From Trueperaceae bacterium (GTDB taxonomy: Bacteria; Deinococcota; Deinococci; Deinococcales; Trueperaceae): DNA of 45,457 bases. The notes beneath the pieces were generated by a model that was given only the letters and a program-made list of their open reading frames with translations, was not told the DNA's origin and did not search any database. Location: assembly GCA_019454765.1 (NCBI GenBank), contig JACFNR010000001.1:1-45457 (forward strand), written 5' to 3'. The translations under genes and the position numbers were made by a program. Below, piece after piece: positions 28,080 to 42,399 of this stretch. Positions within the stretch are counted from its first letter, which is position 1; each line of letters begins with the position of its first letter.

Positions 28080-28737
28080 TGCCGCAGTTCTTCCCTCCGA
28101 ACTCGAACGCGTTCGTAACGTGGGCCGTGTGGGGTGGAGGCGTCTTCGCCGTGCTCATGCTCATCGCCCTGCCGTTCTACGCGCGCGTGACCAACAACAA
28201 CGTCGGCGTCCCCGTGGCGCAACCGATCGACTACCCGCATAACCTCCACGTGGTGCAGGTCGGGCTCGACTGCCGCTTCTGCCACACGACCGTGGAGACC
28301 TCGAACACGGCCTCGGTGCCCCCCACCGAGACCTGCATGGGTTGCCACTCGCAGCTGCGCGTCAACACGCCGCAGCTCCAGAACGTGGTGGACTCGTGGA
28401 ACAGCGGGACGCCGATCCAGTGGAACCGGGTGCACGAGCTGCCCGATTTCGTCTACTTCAACCACAGCGTCCACGTGAACAACGGAGTGGGCTGCAGCAG
28501 CTGTCACGGGCGCGTGGACGAGATGGCACAGATCTGGAAGAACGAGCCCATGACGATGGGTTGGTGCCTGGAGTGCCACCGCAACCCGGAGAAGGCGCTG
28601 CGGCCCGTTAGCGAGGTCTTCAACATGGCGTACGAGCCCTTGCCCGAACCGACGGCGCAGCTGGCGCTGGGGGCAACCCTCGTGGAGCAGTACCACATCG
28701 ACACCGACAAGCTCATCCAGTGCTCGACGTGCCACCG

Positions 28738-28741
<4 letters not shown>
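28079..28741 (+). CDS. actA: Alternative complex III pentahaem cytochrome ActA
   Basis: The pentahaem c-type cytochrome subunit of alternative complex III (220 aa). One N-terminal transmembrane helix (GGGVFAVLMLIALPFYARV) anchors it, with the haem domain on the outer side. Five CxxCH sites are present: CRFCH (Cys65), CMGCH (86), CSSCH (139), CLECH (163) and CSTCH (215). Length and haem count match the ActA family. GAGG at 28065-28068 is 10 nt before the ATG, which also overlaps the stop of the upstream leader frame. The gene overlaps actB by 4 nt. Confidence 0.93.
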
Positions 28742-31721
<2,980 letters not shown>

Positions 31722-31722
<1 letters not shown>

Positions 31723-33161
31723 TGGCGGTAACCGCCGGCAAGCCCAAGGTGCCCTTCCGGGAGACGAACCGCGTCATCCGGCCGGGCGAGACCTACGGGG
31801 GGATCGACGACGCCGTACTGACGCCGGTGCTGGCCACCGTCGAGAAGACGCCCCTTTGGTGGTGGATCGGCTTCGGCATCTCCGCCACCGTGCTGGTGAT
31901 GTACCTCGTGTCGGTGGTCAAGCTGATCACGACCGGCATCGGCATCTTCGGGAACAACATCCCCGTCGCCTGGGGGATGCCCATCATCAACTTCGTCTGG
32001 TGGATCGGCATCGGCCACGCCGGGACGCTCATCTCGGCCGCGCTGCTCCTCTTCCGCCAGCCGTGGCGCACGACCGTCAACCGCTTCGCCGAGGCCATGA
32101 CGATCTTCGCCGTCGTCTGCGCGGGTCTATACCCCATCCTCCACTTGGGAAGGCCCTGGGTCTTCTACTGGCTCGTGCCGTACCCGAACACCATGGGCCT
32201 GTGGCCGCAGTTCCGCAGCCCGCTCGACTGGGACCTGTTCGCCATCGGCACCTACTTCACGATCTCGGTCGTCTTCTGGTTCATCGGCCTCATCCCCGAC
32301 CTGGCCACGCTGCGCGACCGGTCCAAGACGAAGTTCCAGCAGTTCGTCTACGGCATCTTGAGCCTCGGCTGGAACGGCTCGACCAAGGCGTGGCAGCGCT
32401 ACCAGCGCGCCTACCTCCTCCTGGCGGCTCTGAGCTTCCCCCTCGTGCTGAGCGTGCACTCGACCATCGCCATGGACTTCGCCGTGGCCCAGCTGCCGGG
32501 CTGGAACAACACCATCATGCCGCCCTACTTCGTGGCGGGCGCCGTGTTCGCCGGCTTCGCCATGGTGCTCATCCTGGCGGTGCCGCTGCGCAAGGCGCTC
32601 AGGCTCGAGCACCTCATCACGCTCCGTCACCTCGACAACGCCGCCAAGCTGATGCTGGCCACCGGCATGATCGTGGTGTACGGCTACTTCATCGAGATTT
32701 TCACCGCCTGGTACTCCGGCGTGGAGTTCGAGCGCTACATGATCTGGAACCGCATGTTCGGGGACCACGCCATCTTCTTCTGGGCGCTGATCTTCTGCAA
32801 CTTCGTGGCCATCCAGCCCATCTGGTTCCGCCAGGTGCGCCAGAGCCCGTGGGCGCTCTTCATCATCGCCATCATCGTCAGCGTGGGCATGTGGCTCGAG
32901 CGGTTCGTGATCTTCGTGGTCTCGTTGACCAAGGACTTCCTGCCCTCGTCGTGGGCAGACTACGTGTCGACCGTCTGGGACTGGTCGCTGTTCATCGGTA
33001 GCCTCGGCCTCTTCTCCACCCTGTTCTTCCTCTTCATCCGACTGCTGCCGTCCATCGCCACGGCCGAGACGAAGGAGACTGCCTTCCACGATCACCATCA
33101 CGGCAGCGACGCCTTCGAGCTCGCCCGCATGAAGTACTTCAACGCGGAGGAGCCGGCATGA
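31722..33161 (+). CDS. actC: Alternative complex III quinol-binding subunit ActC
   Basis: A NrfD/PsrC-like integral membrane protein (479 aa) with about ten transmembrane helices. In alternative complex III this subunit carries a quinol site and probably a proton path. Recognisable stretches are VAWGMPIINFVWWIGIGHAG, ILHLGRPWVFYWLVPYP and VLSVHSTIAMDFAVAQLPGW. The C-terminus is cytoplasmic and His-rich (DHHHG). GGGAG at 31711-31715 is 6 nt before ATG 31722, which overlaps the actB stop by one base. It overlaps actD by 4 nt. Confidence 0.94.
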
Positions 33162-33727
33162 GCAGCGTCACGCTCGGACGCAACGCGGCGGCACCGGCCC
33201 CGGCCCTCTACGGCCTGGTGGCTCAGTTCGACAGCGTGGAGGCGATCAGGGAGGCGGCGACGCGCGTGCGCAACGCCGGCTACACGAAGATCGACGCCTA
33301 CACGCCGTTCCCCGTCGAGGGGCTCGACCTCGACCTCGGCATGAAGCCCACGCGCCTCGGCTGGGTCGTGCTCATCATGGGCATCCTCGGCGGCCTCGGC
33401 GGCTTCTGGATGCAGTGGTGGGCCAACACGAACTACTACGCCATCAACATCGGGGGCAAGCCGTTCAACAGCTGGCCGAACTGGATCGTCATCATGTACG
33501 AGTGCACCATCCTGTTCGCGGGCCTGACCGCCGGCATCTTCATGATCGTGCGCAACGGCATGCCGCGGCCCTACCACTCGATCTTCAACACGCCGGGTTT
33601 CGAGAACGCCATGCGCGACCGCTTCTTCCTCTGCATCGAGGCGAAGGACCCGAAGTTCGACCTGGCCGCCACCCGCGCCCTCCTCGAGGGGCTCGAGCCG
33701 CTCGTCGTGTCGGAGGTGGAGAAGTGA
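33158..33727 (+). CDS. actD: Alternative complex III subunit ActD (DUF3341)
   Basis: A small membrane subunit (189 aa) of the DUF3341 family. An N-terminal soluble part (LYGLVAQFDSVEAIREAATR then GYTKIDAYTPFPVEGL) precedes two transmembrane helices (LGWVVLIMGILGGLGGFWMQ and IVIMYECTILFAGLTAGIF). The Y-T-P-F-P motif is conserved in the family. Its role in the complex is structural as far as is known. It is flanked by 4-nt overlaps on both sides. Confidence 0.92.
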   Translation: MSSVTLGRNAAAPAPALYGLVAQFDSVEAIREAATRVRNAGYTKIDAYTPFPVEGLDLDLGMKPTRLGWVVLIMGILGGLGGFWMQWWANTNYYAINIGGKPFNSWPNWIVIMYECTILFAGLTAGIFMIVRNGMPRPYHSIFNTPGFENAMRDRFFLCIEAKDPKFDLAATRALLEGLEPLVVSEVEK

Positions 33728-34317
33728 GCCGCCGCAGGCTGCGCCTCCTCGCCGTCGCCGCCATCGGCGCGCTGCTCCTGAGCGCCTGCGGTCGCAACAT
33801 GTACGACCAGCCGAAGGCCAAGGCGTTCCAGTCGTCGCCCTTCTTCGCCGACGGCTCCGCCATGCGGCCGCTGCCGACCGGGACGGTGTCGCGCGAGTTC
33901 GGCGCGCTGGAGCCCACGTACCTGACGGGCCTCGGGCCCAGCGGGTTCGTCAGCGAGCTGCCGGTCGAGCTGACCGCGGACCTGCTCCTCAGGGGCCAGG
34001 AGCGGTTCGACATCTACTGCTCGCCCTGCCACAACTACAACGCCGACGGGCGCGGCGCCACCGTCCTGAAGGGTTTCCCGCAACCGTCCGACTTCACCAC
34101 CACCCAGCGCCTGCTCGACGCGCCGGTGGGGTACTTCTTCAACGCCATGACGAACGGCTTCGGCCGCATGTACAGCTACGCGTCGCGCGTGCCGGTCGAG
34201 GACCGCTGGGCCATCGCCGCGTACATCAAGGCGCTGCAGCTCAGCCAGAACGCCGCCATAGCCGACGTGCCGGCCGGCGCGGCGCTGACGAGCTCGACCA
34301 CGGAGGCCAACCGATGA
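33724..34317 (+). CDS. actE: Alternative complex III monohaem cytochrome ActE
   Basis: A 197-aa lipoprotein cytochrome c. The signal peptide ends in LLLSAC, a lipobox, so the mature protein is lipid-anchored outside the cell membrane. Haem binding is CSPCH at Cys99, inside RGQERFDIYCSPCHNYNADG; GFPQPSDFTT follows as in other ActE proteins. MYDQPKAKAFQSSPFFADG after the lipobox is also typical. GTG 33724 overlaps the actD stop by 4 nt (GTGA). It probably passes electrons from ActA outward. Confidence 0.93.
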   Translation: MSRRRLRLLAVAAIGALLLSACGRNMYDQPKAKAFQSSPFFADGSAMRPLPTGTVSREFGALEPTYLTGLGPSGFVSELPVELTADLLLRGQERFDIYCSPCHNYNADGRGATVLKGFPQPSDFTTTQRLLDAPVGYFFNAMTNGFGRMYSYASRVPVEDRWAIAAYIKALQLSQNAAIADVPAGAALTSSTTEANR

Positions 34318-35510
34318 CTCCGCTGAAGCTACCGCCCATCGACACCGCCAAGGCGCAGATGGCCGGGTTGGTCATCGGCGGGGCCGCGCTGGCGGCGGCC
34401 GTGATCCTCGGCTTCACGGGCCGCGCCGACGGCTTCTTCCAGTCGTACCTGGTGAGTTACCTGTTCTGGGCCGGCCTGTCGATCGGCTCGCTCGCACTGC
34501 TGTTCCTCGTGCACCTGGCGGGCGGCTCGTGGGGCGCCCTCATCGTGCGGCCGCTGGAGGCGGCGGCCAGCGCCGTGCCTCTCTTCGCGCTCCTGTTCGT
34601 GCCGATCATCCTCGGCATGGGCCGGCTCTACCCCTGGACGGACGCGGCCTACGTGGCGTCGCAGCCCACGGTGGAGGCCAAGACGCTCTACCTGAACACC
34701 GCCTTCTTCATCGTGAGGGCCGTGGTCATCTTCGGGATCTTCACGCTCGGGGCACTGCTCTACCGCAACCTGAGCAAGCGCCAGGACGCCCAGGCCGCCG
34801 GTCCCGACGCCGAGCGGACCGGCTACCGCATGAAGAACCTGTCCGGCCTCTGGTTCGTGGTGTACGTCCTCACCATGACCTTCGCGGCGTTCGATTGGGC
34901 CATGTCGCTGACCCCCACCTGGTTCTCGGGCATCTACCCGGGCATCATCATGGCGGGTCAGGTCGTGTCGGCGCTCGCCCTGATGATCCTGGTGATGGTG
35001 AACCTCTCGACCAAACACCCCACCATCGACAAGCTGTTCACCCCCAAGCGGCAGCAGGACCTCGGCAACCTGCTCATGGCCGTGATCATGTTCTGGGCCT
35101 ACACGCAGGTGTCGCAGCTGATCATCCAGTGGTCCAACAACGTGGTGGAGACGGCCAGCTGGTACGTCGTGCGCTTCGACCCCACCTGGATCGGGCTCTC
35201 CGCCTTCATCCTGTTCTTCGGCTTCTTCGCGCCGTTCATGATCCTCTTCTCCCGCTGGGTGAAGCGCACGCGGCGCGCGCTGTCGATCGTGGCCGTGTGG
35301 GCGCTCATCGTCCAGTTCATCAACTACTTCTGGTTCGTTGTCCCCGCCTTCGACCGGCCGGGGTTCCAGTTCACCTTCCTCGACCTGCTCCTCCTGGTGG
35401 GCCTGGGAGGCGTGTGGGTGGCGGCGTACGCGCGCGCCCTGGCAGGCCGCAACGTGCTGCCCGCCAACGACCCGCGGCTCGTGAAGGTGGTGGCCGACCA
35501 GCATGCCTGA
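34314..35510 (+). CDS. actF: Alternative complex III membrane subunit ActF
   Basis: A 398-aa integral membrane protein with about ten transmembrane helices, distantly similar to ActC. Recognisable stretches are SYLFWAGLSIGSLALLFLVH, TFAAFDWAMSLTPTWFSGIY and LLMAVIMFWAYTQVSQLIIQ, the last a hallmark of ActF. ATG 34314 overlaps the actE stop by 4 nt, and its end overlaps the next gene by 8 nt. Family knowledge places it next to ActC in the membrane. Confidence 0.94.
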   Translation: MTPLKLPPIDTAKAQMAGLVIGGAALAAAVILGFTGRADGFFQSYLVSYLFWAGLSIGSLALLFLVHLAGGSWGALIVRPLEAAASAVPLFALLFVPIILGMGRLYPWTDAAYVASQPTVEAKTLYLNTAFFIVRAVVIFGIFTLGALLYRNLSKRQDAQAAGPDAERTGYRMKNLSGLWFVVYVLTMTFAAFDWAMSLTPTWFSGIYPGIIMAGQVVSALALMILVMVNLSTKHPTIDKLFTPKRQQDLGNLLMAVIMFWAYTQVSQLIIQWSNNVVETASWYVVRFDPTWIGLSAFILFFGFFAPFMILFSRWVKRTRRALSIVAVWALIVQFINYFWFVVPAFDRPGFQFTFLDLLLLVGLGGVWVAAYARALAGRNVLPANDPRLVKVVADQHA

Positions 35511-36354
35511 GCAGAACCGCAGGTACCTGATAAGCGAGAAGCAGATCCGCCTGGCCGTGTTCCTCGGCACCGTCGGCATGATCGTGGCGGTCGCGGTGCT
35601 CTTCTTCCTCGCCACGTCGAGGCCGAAGGGCTCGTTCCAGGTCCTCGACGGTGCGGCGTTCCAGCAGCAACTGGACGCGGCCGTGGCCAGCATCACCGGC
35701 TACGAGGACCTGGGCGGCGGGAAGGCCCGCATCGACATCAACCGCGCCATGGAGCTGGTGGCGCAGCGCGGCGTGGAGGACCCCGGGTTCTTCACGGCGG
35801 CGGCCCCCGCGCCCGCGGCGGCGGCGCCCACGGCGGCGGCGCAGGAGGCGCCCGCCGCGTCGGCGCCAACGGGAGCGGCGCCGGCGGGAGCATCGTCAAC
35901 CGGTGAGGCGGCCGCCGGTGAGGCGGCCGCCGGCACCGGGGCGACGCAGGTGGCGGCCGGTCCGGACGGCGAGGCCCTGTTCGTGAGCACCTGCTCCGCC
36001 TGTCACCAGGCGAGCGGCCAGGGCATCCCGTCGGCGTTCCCGCCCTTGGCCGGTCACGCGCCCGACCTCTACAAGGCTGACCGCGACCTGCCGCTCGAGA
36101 TCGTCGTCTTCGGCATGCAGGGGCAGATCACGGTGGCCGGCACGGCCTACAACGGCGTCATGCCGGACCACCTGCGCCTCGAGGACGCCGCCATCGCCGC
36201 CATCCTGGATCACGTGATGACCGCGTGGGGCAACGACGCGAACCTCCCCGCGGACTTCGAGCCGTACACCGCCGACGACGTCGCCGCTGTGCGCGCCAAG
36301 ATGCTGACGATGGGCGAGGTGCATGACGCACGGGCGGCGGCCGGCCTCGACTGA
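35503..36354 (+). CDS. Membrane-anchored monohaem cytochrome c
   Basis: A 283-aa protein with one N-terminal transmembrane helix (LAVFLGTVGMIVAVAVLFFL). A small domain with DINRAMELVAQRG follows (about residues 70-90), then an Ala/Pro/Gly linker of about 60 residues (about 99-157). The C-terminal cytochrome c has CSACH at Cys164 and a likely axial Met220 in VMPDH. It is the last gene of the operon and overlaps actF by 8 nt. It could shuttle electrons from the complex to an oxidase encoded elsewhere. The RAME-L-x-x-RG segment recalls small proteins linked to haem-copper oxidases; that link is from memory. Confidence 0.85.
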   Translation: MPEQNRRYLISEKQIRLAVFLGTVGMIVAVAVLFFLATSRPKGSFQVLDGAAFQQQLDAAVASITGYEDLGGGKARIDINRAMELVAQRGVEDPGFFTAAAPAPAAAAPTAAAQEAPAASAPTGAAPAGASSTGEAAAGEAAAGTGATQVAAGPDGEALFVSTCSACHQASGQGIPSAFPPLAGHAPDLYKADRDLPLEIVVFGMQGQITVAGTAYNGVMPDHLRLEDAAIAAILDHVMTAWGNDANLPADFEPYTADDVAAVRAKMLTMGEVHDARAAAGLD

Positions 36355-36392
36355 GTAGCCGGCCGCGCACCAGCGGCACGCAGCAGGCACAC

Positions 36393-36442
36393 GGGGAGGG
36401 CCCCGCGCGACGGTTCGCGCGGGGCCCTCCCCTTCTCGTTCT
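36393..36442 (+). terminator. Rho-independent terminator of the act operon
   Basis: A perfect 17-bp stem (36393-36409 with 36416-36432) with a six-base loop is followed by TTCTCGTTCT. It lies 38 nt after the last cytochrome gene and 27 nt before the end of the convergent gyrB. Confidence 0.88.
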
Positions 36443-36468
36443 CGGCGCCCGGAGAGGGCGCCGATGGT

Positions 36469-38574
<2,106 letters not shown>

Positions 38575-38653
38575 TCGATTTTGAGCGTCCAGGACAGGTT
38601 TTATGCCCACTTCGACACGGCCCTTCGGCTTGCGTCCGCGGCTTGGCGAGGCC

Positions 38654-40012
38654 TCAGGTCCGCGTCTGCCCCTCGCCGTCCACCAGGTACTTGTAGGTGA
38701 CCAGCTGCTCGAGCCCCACCGGGCCGCGCGCGTGCAGTTTCTGCGTGCTGATGCCGATCTCTGCCCCGAAGCCGAACTCGAAGCCGTCGGTGAAGCGCGA
38801 CGAGGCGTTCACCACGACCGCGGCCGCGTCCACCTCGCGCCGGAAGCGCTCGGCGCGGCCCAGGTCGCGGGTAAGGATGACCTCCGTGTGCTGCGTGCCG
38901 TAGCGCGCGATGTGACCGAGCGCCTCATCCAGGCTCGGCACGACCCGCACGGCCAGCTCCAGGCCGAGGAACTCCTCCGCCCACTGCGCCTCGCCGGCCG
39001 GCTCCATGTCGGGCACCAGCGCCCGGGCGGCAGCGCAACCGTACAGGCGCACGCCCTCGGCCCGCAGCCTGCCCGCGGCCGCGGGCAGGAAGGCGGGCGC
39101 CTCGGCCTCGTGGACCAGCAGGGTCTCGATGGCGTTGCAGACGCCGGGGCGCTGCACCTTGGAGTTGAGCACGATGGCGAGCGCCGATGGGAGGTCGGCG
39201 CCCTCGTCGACGTAGAGGTGACAGTTGCCGACGCCCGTCTCGATGACCGGCACCCGCGCCGTGTCGACCACGTGCCTGATGAGCCCGGCGCCGCCGCGCG
39301 GGATGACCAGGTCCACGTGGCCGCGGGCCCTGAGCAGGGCCGTGACCAGCTCGCGGTCGGGCGAGTCGATCAGTTGCACGGCGTCCGCCGGCGCCCCCGC
39401 CTCCGCCAGGGCGCCTCGCATCAGGTCGACGAGGGCCCGGTTGCTGGCGAGGGCGTTGGAGGATCCGCGCAACACGGCGGCGCTTCCCGCCTTGAGGGCG
39501 AGCACGGCAGCGTCGACCGTGACGTTCGGGCGCGACTCGTACACCATGCCGACGACCCCGAACGGCACCGTCACGCGCCGCAACCGCAGCCCCCGCTCGG
39601 TCTCCCACCCCGCCAACACCCTGCCGAGCGGATCCGGTAGGTCGGCAACCTGTTCGACGGCCCGCGCCATCGCCTCGAGGCGCTCGGGGGTGAGCGTGAG
39701 GCGGTCGACGAGAGCGGCGCTCGTCCCCCGCTCGCGCTCCGCCGCCACGTCGGCGGCGTTGGCCGCCAGCACCGCCGCCGCCCCCGCCCGCAGGGCCGCC
39801 GCCACGGCGAGAAGCGCGGCGCGCCGGTCGGCCGCCTGGAGCCGACGGGCGGCCGTGCGGGCGGCGGCGAGCAGGGGCGCGAGCGCGGCGTCCGCCGCCG
39901 ACGCGGCGCCCGCGCCGGGCGCCGTCCCGGTCCCCCTTACCGGCGCCCCACCGCCCGCGACTCCCCCGTCGGCGGTCCGCACGACCTCGCTCCCTGCAGC
40001 GTCGACGTTCAT
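38654..40012 (-). CDS. proA: Gamma-glutamyl phosphate reductase
   Basis: The second step of proline synthesis: NADPH-dependent reduction of glutamyl-5-phosphate (452 aa). The family motifs are VPFGVVGMVYESRPNVT, KAGSAAVLRGSSNALASN, VIPRGGAGLIRHV, and the catalytic Cys in KVQRPGVCNAIETLLVH. EFGFGAEIGISTQKLHARGP closes the protein. A Gly/Ala-rich N-terminal extension of about 38 residues precedes the domain; the ATG at 40012 is kept because a TATAGT box lies 5 nt before it. proB is not nearby. Confidence 0.94.
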   Translation of the reverse strand: MNVDAAGSEVVRTADGGVAGGGAPVRGTGTAPGAGAASAADAALAPLLAAARTAARRLQAADRRAALLAVAAALRAGAAAVLAANAADVAAERERGTSAALVDRLTLTPERLEAMARAVEQVADLPDPLGRVLAGWETERGLRLRRVTVPFGVVGMVYESRPNVTVDAAVLALKAGSAAVLRGSSNALASNRALVDLMRGALAEAGAPADAVQLIDSPDRELVTALLRARGHVDLVIPRGGAGLIRHVVDTARVPVIETGVGNCHLYVDEGADLPSALAIVLNSKVQRPGVCNAIETLLVHEAEAPAFLPAAAGRLRAEGVRLYGCAAARALVPDMEPAGEAQWAEEFLGLELAVRVVPSLDEALGHIARYGTQHTEVILTRDLGRAERFRREVDAAAVVVNASSRFTDGFEFGFGAEIGISTQKLHARGPVGLEQLVTYKYLVDGEGQTRT

Positions 40013-40017
40013 GCGCG

Positions 40018-40059
40018 ACTATACCCAACACGGGCGGCCCGCCCCGTCGGCGTTAAGGT
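40018..40059. promoter_or_regulatory. Divergent leaderless -10 boxes (proA / SDR)
   Basis: The minus strand has TATAGT at 40018-40023, 5 nt before the proA ATG at 40012. The plus strand has TAAGGT at 40054-40059, 5 nt before the SDR ATG at 40065. The whole gap is 52 bp. Confidence 0.6.
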
Positions 40060-40064
40060 GACGC

Positions 40065-40805
40065 ATGAGCTTGTCACGAGAGAACAGCGGCGGGCGCCTG
40101 GCCATCGTCACGGGCGCGGGCGGCGATCTGGCGGGCACGGTGGTGCCGCGCCTAGTGGAGCAGGGGTGGCGTGTCGCCCTGACGACCAGGCCCGGCTCGG
40201 AGGCGAGGACGACGGCGCGCTACTCCGACCTGGGGGTGCCGGCAGAGCGGTTGCACGCCTTCGGCGTCGACCTCGCCGCGAGCGCGTCCGTCGAGGTGGG
40301 CTTCGAGGCCATCCGCGCCGCCATGGGCACGCCGGCGGCGCTGGTGCACCTAGCGGGACGCTTCGAGGGCGGGCCCCGGCCGGACGCGTCGGTGGCCGAC
40401 GCGGCCGCCGTGCTCGAGAGGACCCTCGACGGCAACCTCCGCAGCGCCGCCTACGCCGTCGCCGCCGTCCTCCCGGCCATGCTGGCCGCGGGCACAGGCG
40501 CCATCGTCGCCGTCGGGGCGGCGGCGGGGACCTCCCCCGCTCCCGGCTCGGTGGCGTACGCCGCCGCCAAGGCGGCGCTGGCGGCCTACCTCCGCTCCGT
40601 GGCCGCGCAGGCCGGCAAGGGCGGCGTCAGCGTGGGGCTCGTCGTGCCACAGGGGGCGTTCGACACGCCAGGCAACCGGGCGGCGATGCCGAAGGCCGAC
40701 CCGGAGGGCTGGATCTCGCCGGTGGCGTTCGCGGAGGCCGTCGAGTTCCTCCTCGCGCGCGGACCGCGAGGCATGGTGCACGAGCTGCCGCTCAGCGCCC
40801 ACTGA
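40065..40805 (+). CDS. Atypical short-chain dehydrogenase/reductase
   Basis: A 246-aa Rossmann-fold protein of the SDR superfamily. The YxxxK pair is intact (Tyr165, Lys169 in SVAYAAAKAAL), and Asn124 is kept. The catalytic Ser expected 13 residues before Tyr is Ala152 (VAVGAAAGT). The glycine motif is shifted (TGAGGDLAG instead of TGxxxGxG), and the NNAG motif reads HLAG. Either cofactor binding or catalysis may be altered, or it acts as a non-catalytic binding protein. It is convergent with the amidohydrolase gene, 19 nt away. Confidence 0.78.
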   Translation: MSLSRENSGGRLAIVTGAGGDLAGTVVPRLVEQGWRVALTTRPGSEARTTARYSDLGVPAERLHAFGVDLAASASVEVGFEAIRAAMGTPAALVHLAGRFEGGPRPDASVADAAAVLERTLDGNLRSAAYAVAAVLPAMLAAGTGAIVAVGAAAGTSPAPGSVAYAAAKAALAAYLRSVAAQAGKGGVSVGLVVPQGAFDTPGNRAAMPKADPEGWISPVAFAEAVEFLLARGPRGMVHELPLSAH

Positions 40806-40824
40806 GGGCAGCCGCGGCGCCGGC

Positions 40825-42399
40825 TCAGCCGGGACCGCCGTGAGTGAACACGCCGCCCTTCATGGTGGCCACCACCTGCAGCCCGTCGAGCGACACGAGC
40901 GGGTCGTGATCGAGCACCACGAGGTCGGCGTCGTATCCCACCTTGAGGGCCCCGGAGCGCCCCTCCGCCCCTATCGCCCAGGCCGCCCCGGTCGTGTACG
41001 CGGCCAGGGCCGCGTCGGGCGAGATGGCCTCCGTCGCCGGCAGGCGCCTGCCGGCGGCGTCGGTGCGGCGGCAGGCGGCCCGCAACCCGTCGAACACGCC
41101 CGGCGGCGCCACCGGCGTGTCCGACCCGAACGCCAACACCGCGCCCGCCGCCGCCAGGGAGCGCAGCGGGTAGGCGCGCTCCAGCCGGTCCGGTAGGAGC
41201 GCCTTGATGGACGCGATGTCGAAGGTCAGGTGGACGGGCTGCATGGACGCCACCACGCCGAGCCGCCCGGCGCGCGCCACGTCGACCGGGTGCATGTGCT
41301 GGGCGTGCTCGAGCCGAGGGCGCAGCCCCGCGGCCAGCCACTGCGCCCGCGTGGCCTCGAAGGCGTCGAGGGTGGCGCGCGTCGCGGCGTCGCCGATGGC
41401 GTGGACGACCGGGGTGAGCCCGGCGGCGAGCGCGAGCGGCACGCGCTCGCGCAGCACCTCTGGGCCGTCCATGGCCATCCCGACCCCGTCCGTTCCGGCG
41501 TACGGCTCGAGCATCCAGGCGGTCCGGCTGCCGAGGGCGCCGTCGGCGAAGAACTTGGCGCCCCCCACGCGGAAGCCCGCGCCACCCTGGCCGGTGGCGA
41601 GCCCGATCGCCGCCGCCGCCTCGATGTCCTGCTGCGGGATGCAGGCCCACACGCGCAGCTCGTAGGCGTCGTCGCTCGCCACCAGCGCCAGCTCGCGCCA
41701 GAGGGCGGCGCCCTCGGCCGCCATGTGGTGCACGGTGGTTATCCCGAGCGAGGCGAGGTGACGCCCGGCCCGCACCAGCGCCGCGCGCAGGGCCTCCCGC
41801 GTGGGCGCCGGCACCGCGCCTTCGACGAGGTCGACGGCGTGCTCGAGCAACAGGCCCGTCGGCTCGCCCCCCTCGTCACGGATCACGGCGCCGCCCTCGC
41901 CGCCGCCGGTGGCGGTGCTCACGCCCGCCGCGGTCAGCGCCGCAGCGCTCGCCCACGCCGAGTGGTGGTCCTGGCTGTGAACGAGCACCTTGCGGCCGGC
42001 CGCTGCCGCCTCGAGCGTGGCGCGTTCCTCGGCGCCGATGGTCGCCAGGCCCCAACGCTGCAGCCCGAGGCCTGTCGCGATGACCCAGTCACCCTCGCCG
42101 GCGGCGCGCCGCCGCAGGAGCTCCGCGGCGGACGCCAGGCTCGTGGTGGCGCTCAGGTCGAGGTAGTCGAGCTCGAGGCCGTGACGCGTGAGGTGCAGGT
42201 GCGCGTCGTGGAAGCCCGGCATGATGCACGCCGAGCCGAAGTCGAGGACGGTGGCGCCCCGGCCGGCCGCGTCGTGGAGGTCGGCGGGTTCGCCCACGGC
42301 GACGACCCTGCCACCCGCCAGCGCCACCCCATGGGCGCGCGGCCGCGCCGGGTCCATGGTGAGGACCGATCCGTACAGGACGGTGTCGGCGCGCGGCAC
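40825..42399 (-). CDS. YtcJ-like amidohydrolase
   Basis: A 524-aa metal-dependent hydrolase of the amidohydrolase 3 family. The first metal motif is PGFHDAHLHL, then HSQDHHSAWAS. VHAIGDAATRATLDAF and LEHAQHMHP follow, and the C-terminal Asp is in AFGSDTPVAPPG. The last part (DADLVVLDHDPL, then GGVFTHG) is the usual beta-sandwich end. The start is GTG 42399, directly after the stop of the enoyl-CoA hydratase gene. The substrate is not predictable; no signal peptide is seen. Confidence 0.88.
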   Translation of the reverse strand: MPRADTVLYGSVLTMDPARPRAHGVALAGGRVVAVGEPADLHDAAGRGATVLDFGSACIMPGFHDAHLHLTRHGLELDYLDLSATTSLASAAELLRRRAAGEGDWVIATGLGLQRWGLATIGAEERATLEAAAAGRKVLVHSQDHHSAWASAAALTAAGVSTATGGGEGGAVIRDEGGEPTGLLLEHAVDLVEGAVPAPTREALRAALVRAGRHLASLGITTVHHMAAEGAALWRELALVASDDAYELRVWACIPQQDIEAAAAIGLATGQGGAGFRVGGAKFFADGALGSRTAWMLEPYAGTDGVGMAMDGPEVLRERVPLALAAGLTPVVHAIGDAATRATLDAFEATRAQWLAAGLRPRLEHAQHMHPVDVARAGRLGVVASMQPVHLTFDIASIKALLPDRLERAYPLRSLAAAGAVLAFGSDTPVAPPGVFDGLRAACRRTDAAGRRLPATEAISPDAALAAYTTGAAWAIGAEGRSGALKVGYDADLVVLDHDPLVSLDGLQVVATMKGGVFTHGGPG

